From: Microcoleus sp. CAWBG506
GTDB lineage: Bacteria > Cyanobacteriota > Cyanobacteriia > Cyanobacteriales > Microcoleaceae
Length of the DNA: 64,000 nt
Assembly: GCA_020883125.1 (NCBI GenBank)
Contig: JAHREW010000001.1
Span: 35,599 to 99,598 of the forward strand
Direction of reading: 5' to 3'
Part shown: piece after piece, positions 27,840-35,457 of the stretch
Layout of the letters: every line of letters begins with the position of its first letter
Numbering within the stretch: the first letter of the stretch is position 1
The notes under the pieces: generated by a model
The model's input: only the letters and a program-made list of their open reading frames with translations
Told to the model about the DNA's origin: nothing
The model's database searches: none
Translations under genes and position numbers: made by a program

Positions 27840-28904
27840 TTAGACGGACAAAGTAGGACGAATTGCAAACATCAAAGCTCTGGCATCGAAGTTTTGGAAG
27901 CGAACTTCTAGTGCATAGGTTTTGTCAGGTTGCGGGTCAAACAACTCCACACTTAAATTACCTGAATTTGGTCGCTGTGCACTTGCTTCTGCATTTTCTC
28001 CTTTAAGTTCCAAACTTCCTCCTCCGGGAAATTGACACTCAACTCTCAAAGATGTCATCGACTGTTCTGTGTCACTCCTTGACTGGTATTGGGCTTTTAG
28101 AGTGAGGGAACCCAATGCAGTCAGCCATTCTCGTGACACTGGCGACTGATTTGCTGGACAATTCAAAGTTAGAGAATCCAGAATTTCCCGCGCGGCCATC
28201 AGCGACAGTAGCATTTGTTGGTCGGCTGTTGCGGCTTCGTAATTCGGAAAATCCTCTATATCTAAAACTTCAACTCCGCGGACGGCACCTCTGAGCACTA
28301 AGCCAGCTAATTCGTTGAGTTCCTGAGATTGGTCGGGAAACAAGCTATCTACAGCCTGAACTAATTTCGATCCTTCTCGCAGCGACGACATTACCAGATT
28401 CTGACAGGGTTCTAGGAGTTGAGCAAATACCCCTTGGGCGATCGGAATTGGCAGGCGTCCCCATCTGATATTTTGGAGTTGGGGTGTCCAGAGGTGTAGG
28501 GGGGGAACCCATTGGGGGGTTACATCGTCTGGATAGTCGTGGTCGTAGCTTTGAATTTCTGTTTCCCAAGGAAACAGCGGCGGGTTGGATTCAATGGAGG
28601 CTCTTAGCCTCTGTTTTAACAAAGTCTGAAAACGATCTTGCACGGTCGGTATTTCTCCCATTGTCAGCGGTTGTGCGGTTTCATTGCTTTGGGTCCCAAC
28701 TTGATAGTCAAGTGGGTCTGGTTCGTCCCATTCCCAGTATTCCCTCTCGGAATGCTCTCCTGTGTCGTCCCACTCTTGGGAGGGAAACGGCCCAGTTAAG
28801 TTTTCCTCATCTTCACTCAAGGCATTCGCAGGCGCTTGCAATATCCAGTCTAAAAAATGGCGCTCGAAAGCCTCTGCATCCCTGTTCGTTTCGTTATTCA
28901 TCAC
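27840..28904 (-). CDS. patU: PatU-like protein
   Basis: 354 residues. An acidic N-terminus (EDEENLTGPFPSQEWDD) is followed by FQTLLKQRLRASIESNPPLFPWETE, QWVPPLHLWTPQLQNIRWGRLPIP and the conserved region QGVFAQLLEPCQNLV...LREGSKLVQAVDSLFPDQ, recognised as PatU/PatU3. The start overlaps the hetZ stop region by 11 bases. In Anabaena and Nostoc, patU genes lie directly downstream of hetZ and act in heterocyst pattern formation. hetZ and patU3 are also kept in non-heterocystous filamentous species, where the role is unknown. The C-terminal half (GGGSLELKGENAEA...YALEVRF) looks like a beta-rich domain. Confidence 0.82.
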   Translation of the reverse strand: MMNNETNRDAEAFERHFLDWILQAPANALSEDEENLTGPFPSQEWDDTGEHSEREYWEWDEPDPLDYQVGTQSNETAQPLTMGEIPTVQDRFQTLLKQRLRASIESNPPLFPWETEIQSYDHDYPDDVTPQWVPPLHLWTPQLQNIRWGRLPIPIAQGVFAQLLEPCQNLVMSSLREGSKLVQAVDSLFPDQSQELNELAGLVLRGAVRGVEVLDIEDFPNYEAATADQQMLLSLMAAREILDSLTLNCPANQSPVSREWLTALGSLTLKAQYQSRSDTEQSMTSLRVECQFPGGGSLELKGENAEASAQRPNSGNLSVELFDPQPDKTYALEVRFQNFDARALMFAIRPTLSV

Positions 28905-30075
28905 TAGATGCCCCTTCTCCGGAATCTGAACGATTACGCAATTCCCAGGCCAGTTCCAGCAACTTAAACCACCTTTTCTGTACCTGGGCTACCGTGCTGC
29001 CGAGGGTTTGTGCGATCGCTGAATCTGACAGACCCTGTTGCTTCAACTTTAGCAAACGCTGTCCCTCTGGGCCAATTTGCTCACAAAAAGCTTGCCACTG
29101 AGCCGGCAGCAAACCCAAGTTTCGATCTAAGTCTGCTTCTAGCCACTGGTGAACCAGTTCCCACCGGTGAGACATCGCAAACCGAAGCAAATGGTATTTG
29201 AAGCGCTGCTGCAAATAGTCTCTTTGGCGGGGAGTGATGCCCAGAATTGCCTCTATTTCCTGGGTTGGCAAATCTTGCAACCTCAGCACAAAATAATCGG
29301 CGCATTCTTCTTGGTTGCGCTCTTTCAAGTAAGCAACTAATTCGTCTATCACGTTCTGTCGCAGAGACTCTGACTCCTCGCCGTAGGGGCGAATTCCAGT
29401 GGCACCTTGTCCGGCCATCGCCTCTCGTACTGAGTGTACTGAAGAGTCGTTCCAGGTTTGGTCAGAATCTGTAGCCCCTCCGTCTGCGGCTTGTTCCATA
29501 TCTACGGAGGTTTCTTTGGGCTGCTGCTGGGAAAAGGTTTGGGCCCGCAAAATAATTAGTTGCTGGCTGCGGTTCCGAGGCAAAGGAATACGCCGTTTAC
29601 CAAAGCGCTCTACAAATGCCATGTACTCTGCTAATTCTAAGCGAGTGCGGGGGCTGTAGGTGGGTGGCAGTTGCGTTTCGCGCCGGAATGCTTTTAAAGC
29701 TTCGAGATAAAATCCTTGCAAGAAATCTTTGATCAGCTCAATCCGCGCCTGGTAGCTAGACTGCACCTGGGGTGGAGTGATGTAGCGATAGACGATCGCA
29801 CTGAGGGTACTGTGTAATTCTACTCGTCCTGGCCCGGAGCCTAAATTGTAATAATGGAGGCATTGTTGCAAGCGGTGCTGGGCGAGACCTAGGGCAGAAC
29901 CTTCTATGTCTCCAGAGGCTTGAATCCGCTGGCTTTCTGTGCATATCCTGTTGACTTCTGCTGCGAGTCGTCCTGCTACATCCCGGCAATTCTGCTCAGA
30001 CGCGCGAGTGGACTTTGTAAGTTCGTCTAACAGCAGTTGAAAGATGGTTTCCACGCTCTGGCAGATTTCCCGCAT
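28894..30075 (-). CDS. hetZ: HetZ, filamentous cyanobacterial transcription regulator
   Basis: 393 residues, near the length of Anabaena HetZ (about 400). The N-terminal MREICQSVETIFQLLLDELTKS, YNLGSGPGRVELHSTLSAIVYRYI and ELAEYMAFVERFGKRRIPLPRNRSQQLIIL blocks are HetZ-like. The C-terminus has a helix-turn-helix: LKLKQQGLSDSAIAQTLGSTVAQVQKRWFKLLELAW. In Anabaena HetZ acts with HetR early in heterocyst differentiation and binds DNA. The gene overlaps patU, so the two are transcribed together from the 170-base spacer shared with the divergent gene at 30247. Confidence 0.88.
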   Translation of the reverse strand: MREICQSVETIFQLLLDELTKSTRASEQNCRDVAGRLAAEVNRICTESQRIQASGDIEGSALGLAQHRLQQCLHYYNLGSGPGRVELHSTLSAIVYRYITPPQVQSSYQARIELIKDFLQGFYLEALKAFRRETQLPPTYSPRTRLELAEYMAFVERFGKRRIPLPRNRSQQLIILRAQTFSQQQPKETSVDMEQAADGGATDSDQTWNDSSVHSVREAMAGQGATGIRPYGEESESLRQNVIDELVAYLKERNQEECADYFVLRLQDLPTQEIEAILGITPRQRDYLQQRFKYHLLRFAMSHRWELVHQWLEADLDRNLGLLPAQWQAFCEQIGPEGQRLLKLKQQGLSDSAIAQTLGSTVAQVQKRWFKLLELAWELRNRSDSGEGASSDE

Positions 30076-30246
30076 GATTGTTTACAACTAACCTTGAAAT
30101 TAGCACACTCATTTGACTTTAGATGGAAGATTTTAGATTTGTGAGATGCAAGCAGGTGGCCCCAGCTATCCCATAGTTTTACAATACTTGGACGCGCACC
30201 TGCTAACCTGAAATTCTGAATATCCAATCTCAAATTATAGCGACCG

Positions 30247-30732
30247 ATGGATTTAGATCTACAGATTCGATCTCTGATCGACAAAGCTCCCCCTGACGGT
30301 TCGACACCACAAATTCTAGAGGCGATCTCCCCGGCGCTACGATTACTTGCCCAACAGCTTGAGCATCTCGAATACTTTATTTTGCAAAACTTCGATCGAA
30401 GTTGGGCCATGACGGTTTTGAGCAATCTCAAGCAACCGGGGCGAGAGAAGAGGGTGATTTACGCTTGGAGTAATTTGAAAGATGCTTCCCAGGCTCCGGC
30501 TGCTGCGGGCGATCGTGTCTTGCCTGTATCGATACCTGTTACTCACATTTTATTTCAGATGCTAGCTCTCGAAGGTCTTGACAGTATTGTTTTTTTTGAA
30601 ACTCCGGGCAATCTCGAAGTCGGCACCCAAGTCAGTCGCGAGCAAGTGCAGAACTTAATTAATGTTTACTTGCAACAGTATCGATCGACTTTACTGTCAA
30701 ATTCTAGCAATCTCCCCCCGGATATCGCTTAG
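30247..30732 (+). CDS. Conserved hypothetical protein divergent from hetZ
   Basis: 161 residues, not recognised. Soluble, mixed alpha/beta with no signal peptide or membrane span. MDLDLQIRSLIDKAPPDGST and ISPALRLLAQQLEHLEYFILQNFDRSWAMTVLSN look helical. LPVSIPVTHILFQMLALEGLDSIVFFETPGNLEVG looks strand-rich. Shares its upstream spacer with hetZ, so it could be co-regulated. The stop is followed at once by TTGGGAATTGGGAA repeats. Confidence 0.7.
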   Translation: MDLDLQIRSLIDKAPPDGSTPQILEAISPALRLLAQQLEHLEYFILQNFDRSWAMTVLSNLKQPGREKRVIYAWSNLKDASQAPAAAGDRVLPVSIPVTHILFQMLALEGLDSIVFFETPGNLEVGTQVSREQVQNLINVYLQQYRSTLLSNSSNLPPDIA

Positions 30733-30896
30733 TTGGGAATTGGGAATTGGGAATTGTTCATGGGGCAACCCCCCAGCCCCCCAGGGGGGAAGGAATGGGG
30801 AATGGGGAATTGGCATTGGGCATTGGGCCGAAGAGCATTGCTCTCCCACTGTCCCCTCTTCCTTCTTCCTTCTTCCTTCTTCCTTCTTCCTTCTAA
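30733..30896. repeat. Heptameric low-complexity repeats (TTGGGAA and CTTCCTT)
   Basis: Two heptamer arrays fill the space between convergent genes: TTGGGAATTGGGAATTGGGA near 30733 with GGGGAATGGGGAATTGGCAT degenerating after it, and five copies of TTCCTTC/CTTCCTT at about 30858-30893. CCCCCCAGCCCCCCAGGGGG at about 30770-30789 is a G/C hairpin. Confidence 0.85.
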
Positions 30897-31864
30897 TAAA
30901 GTCGGCTCAAAACGTACTCCGCCAAATCAATCAAAGCTTGGCGGGACTCTGAATGGGGCATGGATGCCAAGTATTGGACTGCTTTCTGTGCGTGATTTGT
31001 GGCTAATTCTCGCGATCTTGCTATACCTTGAGAATCTGCCACCAGTGCTAGGGCCTGCTCTAAATCTCCTTCTTGGGCAAACTCTCGTTCTATGAGAACT
31101 TCCAAGTAAGGCTTTTCTTCCAGGGCAAATAGTGCTGGTGCTGTCAGATTACCGCTGATCAAATCGGAACCGGCGGGTTTCCCCAAAGTTTCTGTTGAAG
31201 CGGTGAAATCTAATATATCATCTACTATTTGGAATGCCAAACCAATGTTGCGACCGTAGTTGTACAAATCGTCTGCTACTTCCGCTGAAACCTCGCTCAA
31301 ACAGCCCGCTGCTTTGGAGCTGTTGGCAATTAAAGAGGCTGTTTTGTAATAACTTTTTTCTAGGTACGCTTCGATCGACAAACTGGTATCAAACCCATTT
31401 AGTCCCTGTTGAATTTCTCCCTCTGCTAAATCCATAATCACTTCTGAAAGCAGTTTGACTACTGTCAGGTTGTCGAGATTTGCCAAATGCCAGGAGGATT
31501 GAGCAAACAGAAAATCTCCCGCCAATACTGCCACTCGATTGTTAAACCGACTGTGCACCGTCGGCACTCCCCGCCTGAGATCCGACTCGTCCACCACGTC
31601 GTCGTGGACTAGACTTGCCGTGTGGATCATTTCCGTGATTTCGGCGAGGCGACGGTGTTTTTCCGTGATTTCCCCATCGGGCATCGTCGCCTTGGCGACC
31701 AACAAGACTATTGCGGGTCTCACCCGTTTTCCCTTTGTGCCGAATAAGTATTCCGCAGCCGCGTACAAAATGGGATGACGGGCGCCCACTAACTGTTTCA
31801 AGTTTTCTGTCAACAGTCGCAGGTCTTCTTCAACCGAGGAAAATAGGAGAGTGCTAGAGATCAT
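30893..31864 (-). CDS. sds: Solanesyl/polyprenyl diphosphate synthase
   Basis: 323 residues, trans-prenyltransferase fold. First Asp-rich motif in TASLVHDDVVDESDLRRG (DDxxD) with the conserved RRG. Second in GLAFQIVDDILDFTAS. KGKRVRPAIVLLVAKA is the isopentenyl diphosphate-binding block. LAGDFLFAQSSWHLA upstream of the chain-length region has no bulky stop residue, consistent with long C40-C45 products for plastoquinone. In cyanobacteria this 323-residue form is usually Sds, distinct from CrtE. The stop is reached in the repeat-rich spacer after the unknown gene at 30247 (tail-to-tail). Confidence 0.9.
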   Translation of the reverse strand: MISSTLLFSSVEEDLRLLTENLKQLVGARHPILYAAAEYLFGTKGKRVRPAIVLLVAKATMPDGEITEKHRRLAEITEMIHTASLVHDDVVDESDLRRGVPTVHSRFNNRVAVLAGDFLFAQSSWHLANLDNLTVVKLLSEVIMDLAEGEIQQGLNGFDTSLSIEAYLEKSYYKTASLIANSSKAAGCLSEVSAEVADDLYNYGRNIGLAFQIVDDILDFTASTETLGKPAGSDLISGNLTAPALFALEEKPYLEVLIEREFAQEGDLEQALALVADSQGIARSRELATNHAQKAVQYLASMPHSESRQALIDLAEYVLSRLY

Positions 31865-32515
31865 GGATACGCCGACTCAAGCCGTAAAGTAACAAAATTT
31901 TACATATCATATCTTTATTTTAAGGTAATTCTCTGCGATCTGGAACAAAAATCTCTGCGATCGATAGCGATCGATCGTCTGTCATCAGCCACAAGTTATG
32001 GGGCTGAGGGTGAGCAGTAGCAGGCTACCAGAGACGTGACCCTATTGTATCGAATTGTTAAGGACTTTGGGGAAAAATCTTTAAATCCCATAAAACCTGT
32101 GCTATACTAAATATTAAGGATTTAAACAATTCCATACATTAAGCCTAGCTAAATCAGCAGGCAGCTTTAGAGTATCTGCAAGAGGTTGTTAGAGCCAGCC
32201 TTGTTAACCCGATCGCGACCAAAAACTGTGGCAAATATTTTATGCTCATGGGAGCAAAAAAAACACGAGTTAATGGTAGCGCATTGTATGTGTGCGGTAG
32301 CTCAAGGCAGCTAGAGTAGAATACTTTAGGCTGTTAAAGCATCAATAAAGCAGTAAATGATAGTGGATAGGGAAAGGTTTATTTTTCCCTAGCGCTTTAT
32401 ATGAAAAAGCAGCCTTTAGAGTCAAGGCGTTGTTTTGTGTGCTGGCTTAATGTAGTGGTTTTGAACCCGTCCTCCTCCTGTTTGACCTTCTCCTCCTCGA
32501 CTGGTGGCTCTAATT
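31865..32515. other. Non-coding spacer upstream of a small membrane ORF
   Basis: Spacer of 651 bases. It contains HIP1-like CGATCG clusters at 31940-31980, a short hairpin GGGAAAGG...TTTTTCCC at about 32368-32390, and no ORF above 50 codons. A long leader or small RNA for the downstream small gene is possible, but nothing specific was recognised. Confidence 0.4.
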
Positions 32516-32674
32516 ATGATTTACCGTGATATTCCTCTAATTATTCCCATTCTGGCCACGGGCTATGTAATGACTATTTATTTACTGCTAATGTTGGCCG
32601 AACGCAGCGCTAAAATAACTCGACTGGGTGGGTGGCGCTTGCCGGAAGCTGAATCCCGAAGCACCGTGCGCTAA
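32516..32674 (+). CDS. Small single-span membrane protein (52 aa)
   Basis: Too short for the ORF track. MIYRDIPLIIPILATGYVMT then IYLLLMLAERSAKITRLGGW and a basic tail RLPEAESRSTVR. It has one hydrophobic helix followed by a positively charged cytoplasmic end. It is followed 32 bases later by a perfect 16-bp inverted repeat that looks like its terminator, which supports its being a gene. It does not match the small photosystem or NDH subunits I know. Confidence 0.5.
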   Translation: MIYRDIPLIIPILATGYVMTIYLLLMLAERSAKITRLGGWRLPEAESRSTVR

Positions 32675-32706
32675 GCTACGACTAAATAATTCTCCATAGT
32701 CAATTG

Positions 32707-32746
32707 ATAACCCTGCCTCTGTGCTGACATACAGAGGCAGGGTTAT
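32707..32746. terminator. Perfect 16-bp inverted repeat, terminator-like
   Basis: ATAACCCTGCCTCTGT, loop GCTGACAT, ACAGAGGCAGGGTTAT. GC-rich core with AT edges, no long T-run. Positioned after the small membrane ORF. Confidence 0.75.
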
Positions 32747-32986
32747 GATTAGATAGACTCCTAAAAATGATAAAATCCTAGTGGCCGAAACGGTGAAGAG
32801 CGCTATGCAGCAAATTATAAAAGCTAACATCTACTAATAAGTTTGTATTAATTTTCGCGGACGCCTGCATCTCTACCCAGGTTTGCCCATGTCAACCTTA
32901 GTTTTTGATACGCATAACTTGCCAAAAGAGGCGATCGACCCCCCACACCAAGGGCGGGCGACACACTCTTGAATAAGGCGGTCACG

Positions 32987-34996
32987 ATGATTAAGACCCC
33001 AGACAGTTATATTTTAATCGATCAACAGCCACAATTGCTGGGTATGTTTAGAAAAAACGATATTGTAAAAACAATTGCTAGCAAAATACCTCTTTTAGAT
33101 GTGGCTATTTCTGAGGTCATAATTCACAAGCAAATTGTCCTTGACTTGGTGCAGCAGCAACCTATCGGGCGCTTGGTGGTATACGAGGCGACGGAATATT
33201 TAACCAGGCTTGTGATGCAAAGTACCTTGCAGCCAACCTTAGATCCACCAGAAATGCAAGGGAAGGTTGAGGTTTTGCAGCCCATAGTTGCCGAAAAAAA
33301 CCAGGAGTCGATCGCAGTGAACGAACAATTGCAAAAAGAAACGATCCCAAGCCGAGAAATAGCAGAAGAGTTACGGCTGTTAAATGAAAATTTGGAAGCA
33401 CAAATTAAGCAGCGAACTTTAGAATTAATCAGTGCCAACAATCAATTGAAAGCCGAAATACAAGAGCGTGCCGCTGCCGAAGCAGAAGTGCGACGTCTCA
33501 ATGCCGAACTCGAACAACGAGTCCGGGAACGCACCGCTGAGCTAGCATTTAGCAACGAAAAATTGCACCAAGAAATTAACGATCGCCAATTGCTGGAAGC
33601 AAAATTGCACTTTTCTGAAAATAAAGTCCGCGCGGTGTTTGAAGCGATGACAGACATCGTACTCGTCCTCGATAGCCAAGGGAATATAGAAGTTTTGCCG
33701 ACCAATACGGCGGGGTTTTCCGAAGCAGATAGCGATATTGTCAGCCTCACAATAGAACATTTTTTTGACGACGAAAACCCCGATGATTGGTGGATGTTAA
33801 TTCAACAAGTTTTAGAGACGGAGCAAACACTTAATTTCGACTACAGCTTCACAGTTGGCGATCGCGAACTGTGGTTTACGGCCTGTATTTCTATGTTTTC
33901 CAAAGATGCGGTTATTTGGGTAGCCCGCAATATTAGCGATCGCAAACTAGCGGAGTCAGTTTTATCAAAAAGAAATGAAGAACTCGCTAACACTCTTCAA
34001 GAACTCAAGCGCACCCAAAAAGAACTGGTTCAATCGGAAAAAATGGCTGCTTTGGGACAACTAATAGCCGGAGTTGCTCACGAAATCAATTCTCCTTTGG
34101 GTGCGATTCGATCGTCTGTGCAGAATATCGGCGAATTCTGGGCAGAAAATCTGGCTCAGTTGCCAAAATTTTTCCAGCAACTGTCCCTAGAACGCCTGGA
34201 GGATTTCTTTGCTCTACTCCACAGATCCAGCCAAGAACAAGATACATTATCTAGCAAAGAAAAACGTCAATTAAAAAAAGCAGTACAACGCCAGTTAGAA
34301 ACCGAAGGAATTGAAAGTGCTGACAGCCTTGCCTGTACTTTATTGGATATCGGTATTGGCAGTGACATAGCACCTTTTTTAGATTTATTTCAAGCTCCTG
34401 ATAGCCACCAAATTTTACAAACAGCTTATCAATTTGCTACAGTACAAAAAAGCACTAAAAATATCGCGACAGCGATAGATAGGGCGGCGAAAATAGTCTT
34501 TGCTTTAAAAAGCTACGCTCGCTATGACCAATCGGGTAGCAAGGTCATCGCTAAGATCACCGACGGTATAGAAACTGTATTGACCCTTTACCATTATCAA
34601 ATCAAACACGGAGTAGAAGTAATTAGAAACTATGATACTAATTTACCTTCTGTGTTATGCTATCCTGATGAACTAAATCAAGTGTGGACGAATTTAGTTC
34701 ACAATGCTTTACAAGCCATGGATAATAAAGGAGTGTTAAAAATTGATGTCAAGTACCGAAATAATGCAGTCTCAGTTAGCATTACCGACAGTGGTAAAGG
34801 CATTCCCCCAGAAATCATGCCCAGAATTTTCGAGCCTTTCTTCACCACTAAACCTCCTGGGGAAGGTAGTGGCTTGGGATTGGATATAGTGATGAAAATT
34901 ATTCACAAACATGAAGGTAAACTGCAAGTAGAAAGTGTACCGGGTAAAACGACATTTAGTGTATCCTTACCAGTGCCAACCATTGACGGTAATTAA
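32987..34996 (+). CDS. Sensor histidine kinase with N-terminal CBS remnant
   Basis: 669 residues from ATG 32987; the TTG at 32969 in the track is less likely. The N-terminal 90 residues (LLGMFRKNDIVKTIASKIPL, DVAISEVIIHKQIVLDLVQQ) resemble half of a CBS pair. Next is a long coiled coil with two RERTAEL/QRTLELI motifs, a PAS domain ending in VARNISDRK, and a kinase core with the H-box GQLIAGVAHEINSPLGAI. An insertion of about 120 residues (LEDFFALLHRSS...KEKRQLKKAVQR) follows the H-box before NALQAMDN (N-box) and GSGLGLDIV. No receiver is fused; the CheY-like regulator 60 bases downstream is the likely partner. It opens the signalling island. Confidence 0.9.
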   Translation: MIKTPDSYILIDQQPQLLGMFRKNDIVKTIASKIPLLDVAISEVIIHKQIVLDLVQQQPIGRLVVYEATEYLTRLVMQSTLQPTLDPPEMQGKVEVLQPIVAEKNQESIAVNEQLQKETIPSREIAEELRLLNENLEAQIKQRTLELISANNQLKAEIQERAAAEAEVRRLNAELEQRVRERTAELAFSNEKLHQEINDRQLLEAKLHFSENKVRAVFEAMTDIVLVLDSQGNIEVLPTNTAGFSEADSDIVSLTIEHFFDDENPDDWWMLIQQVLETEQTLNFDYSFTVGDRELWFTACISMFSKDAVIWVARNISDRKLAESVLSKRNEELANTLQELKRTQKELVQSEKMAALGQLIAGVAHEINSPLGAIRSSVQNIGEFWAENLAQLPKFFQQLSLERLEDFFALLHRSSQEQDTLSSKEKRQLKKAVQRQLETEGIESADSLACTLLDIGIGSDIAPFLDLFQAPDSHQILQTAYQFATVQKSTKNIATAIDRAAKIVFALKSYARYDQSGSKVIAKITDGIETVLTLYHYQIKHGVEVIRNYDTNLPSVLCYPDELNQVWTNLVHNALQAMDNKGVLKIDVKYRNNAVSVSITDSGKGIPPEIMPRIFEPFFTTKPPGEGSGLGLDIVMKIIHKHEGKLQVESVPGKTTFSVSLPVPTIDGN

Positions 34997-35055
34997 GGAT
35001 CCAAAACTTTCCTGGCAAATCCACAATTTTCATAAAATCACAGGGATAAAAGTTT

Positions 35056-35457
35056 ATGAGAAAACCAGTAATTTTGTGTGTTGACGATGAAATAGTTGTT
35101 TTAAACAGTTTAAAAATTCAATTAAAAAAAGAATTTGGAGATACTTACCTTTATGAAATAGCAGAAAATGCAGATGAAGCTATGGAAATCATTCAGGAAA
35201 TTGAAGAAGAAGCCGAAGAAAGTCATATTTTGGTAATCGTATCTGACTGGTTAATGCCCGGTATTAAAGGAGATGAATTTCTGATAGATGTTCACAAAAA
35301 ATATCCGAAGATTGTGAAGGTAATCTTGACAGGTCAAGCCGACGCAGTAGCCATAGAAAGGGTAAAAAAACAAGCAAATTTGCACCAATGTTTGTATAAA
35401 CCCTGGGATGGCAAAGAATTAGTAGAAATAATAAAATCTGGTTTAGCAAAAGCATGA
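35056..35457 (+). CDS. CheY-like response regulator
   Basis: 133 residues, receiver only. Acidic pocket CVDDE, phospho-acceptor in LVIVSDWLMPGIKGDEF, conserved Thr in VILTGQADA and Lys in LYKPWD. The sequence is close in pattern to the receiver that begins the next protein (VISDYLMPNIKGDEL, MLTGQADLEAV, IAKPWQ), so the two probably arose by duplication. Its stop overlaps the next start by four bases (ATGA), implying translational coupling. No DNA-binding output, so it acts on a partner protein. Confidence 0.92.
   Translation: MRKPVILCVDDEIVVLNSLKIQLKKEFGDTYLYEIAENADEAMEIIQEIEEEAEESHILVIVSDWLMPGIKGDEFLIDVHKKYPKIVKVILTGQADAVAIERVKKQANLHQCLYKPWDGKELVEIIKSGLAKA

Noticed and set aside
32588-32830. 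80-codon minus-strand ORF
   Set aside because: It is antisense to the small membrane ORF and passes through the 16-bp terminator hairpin.
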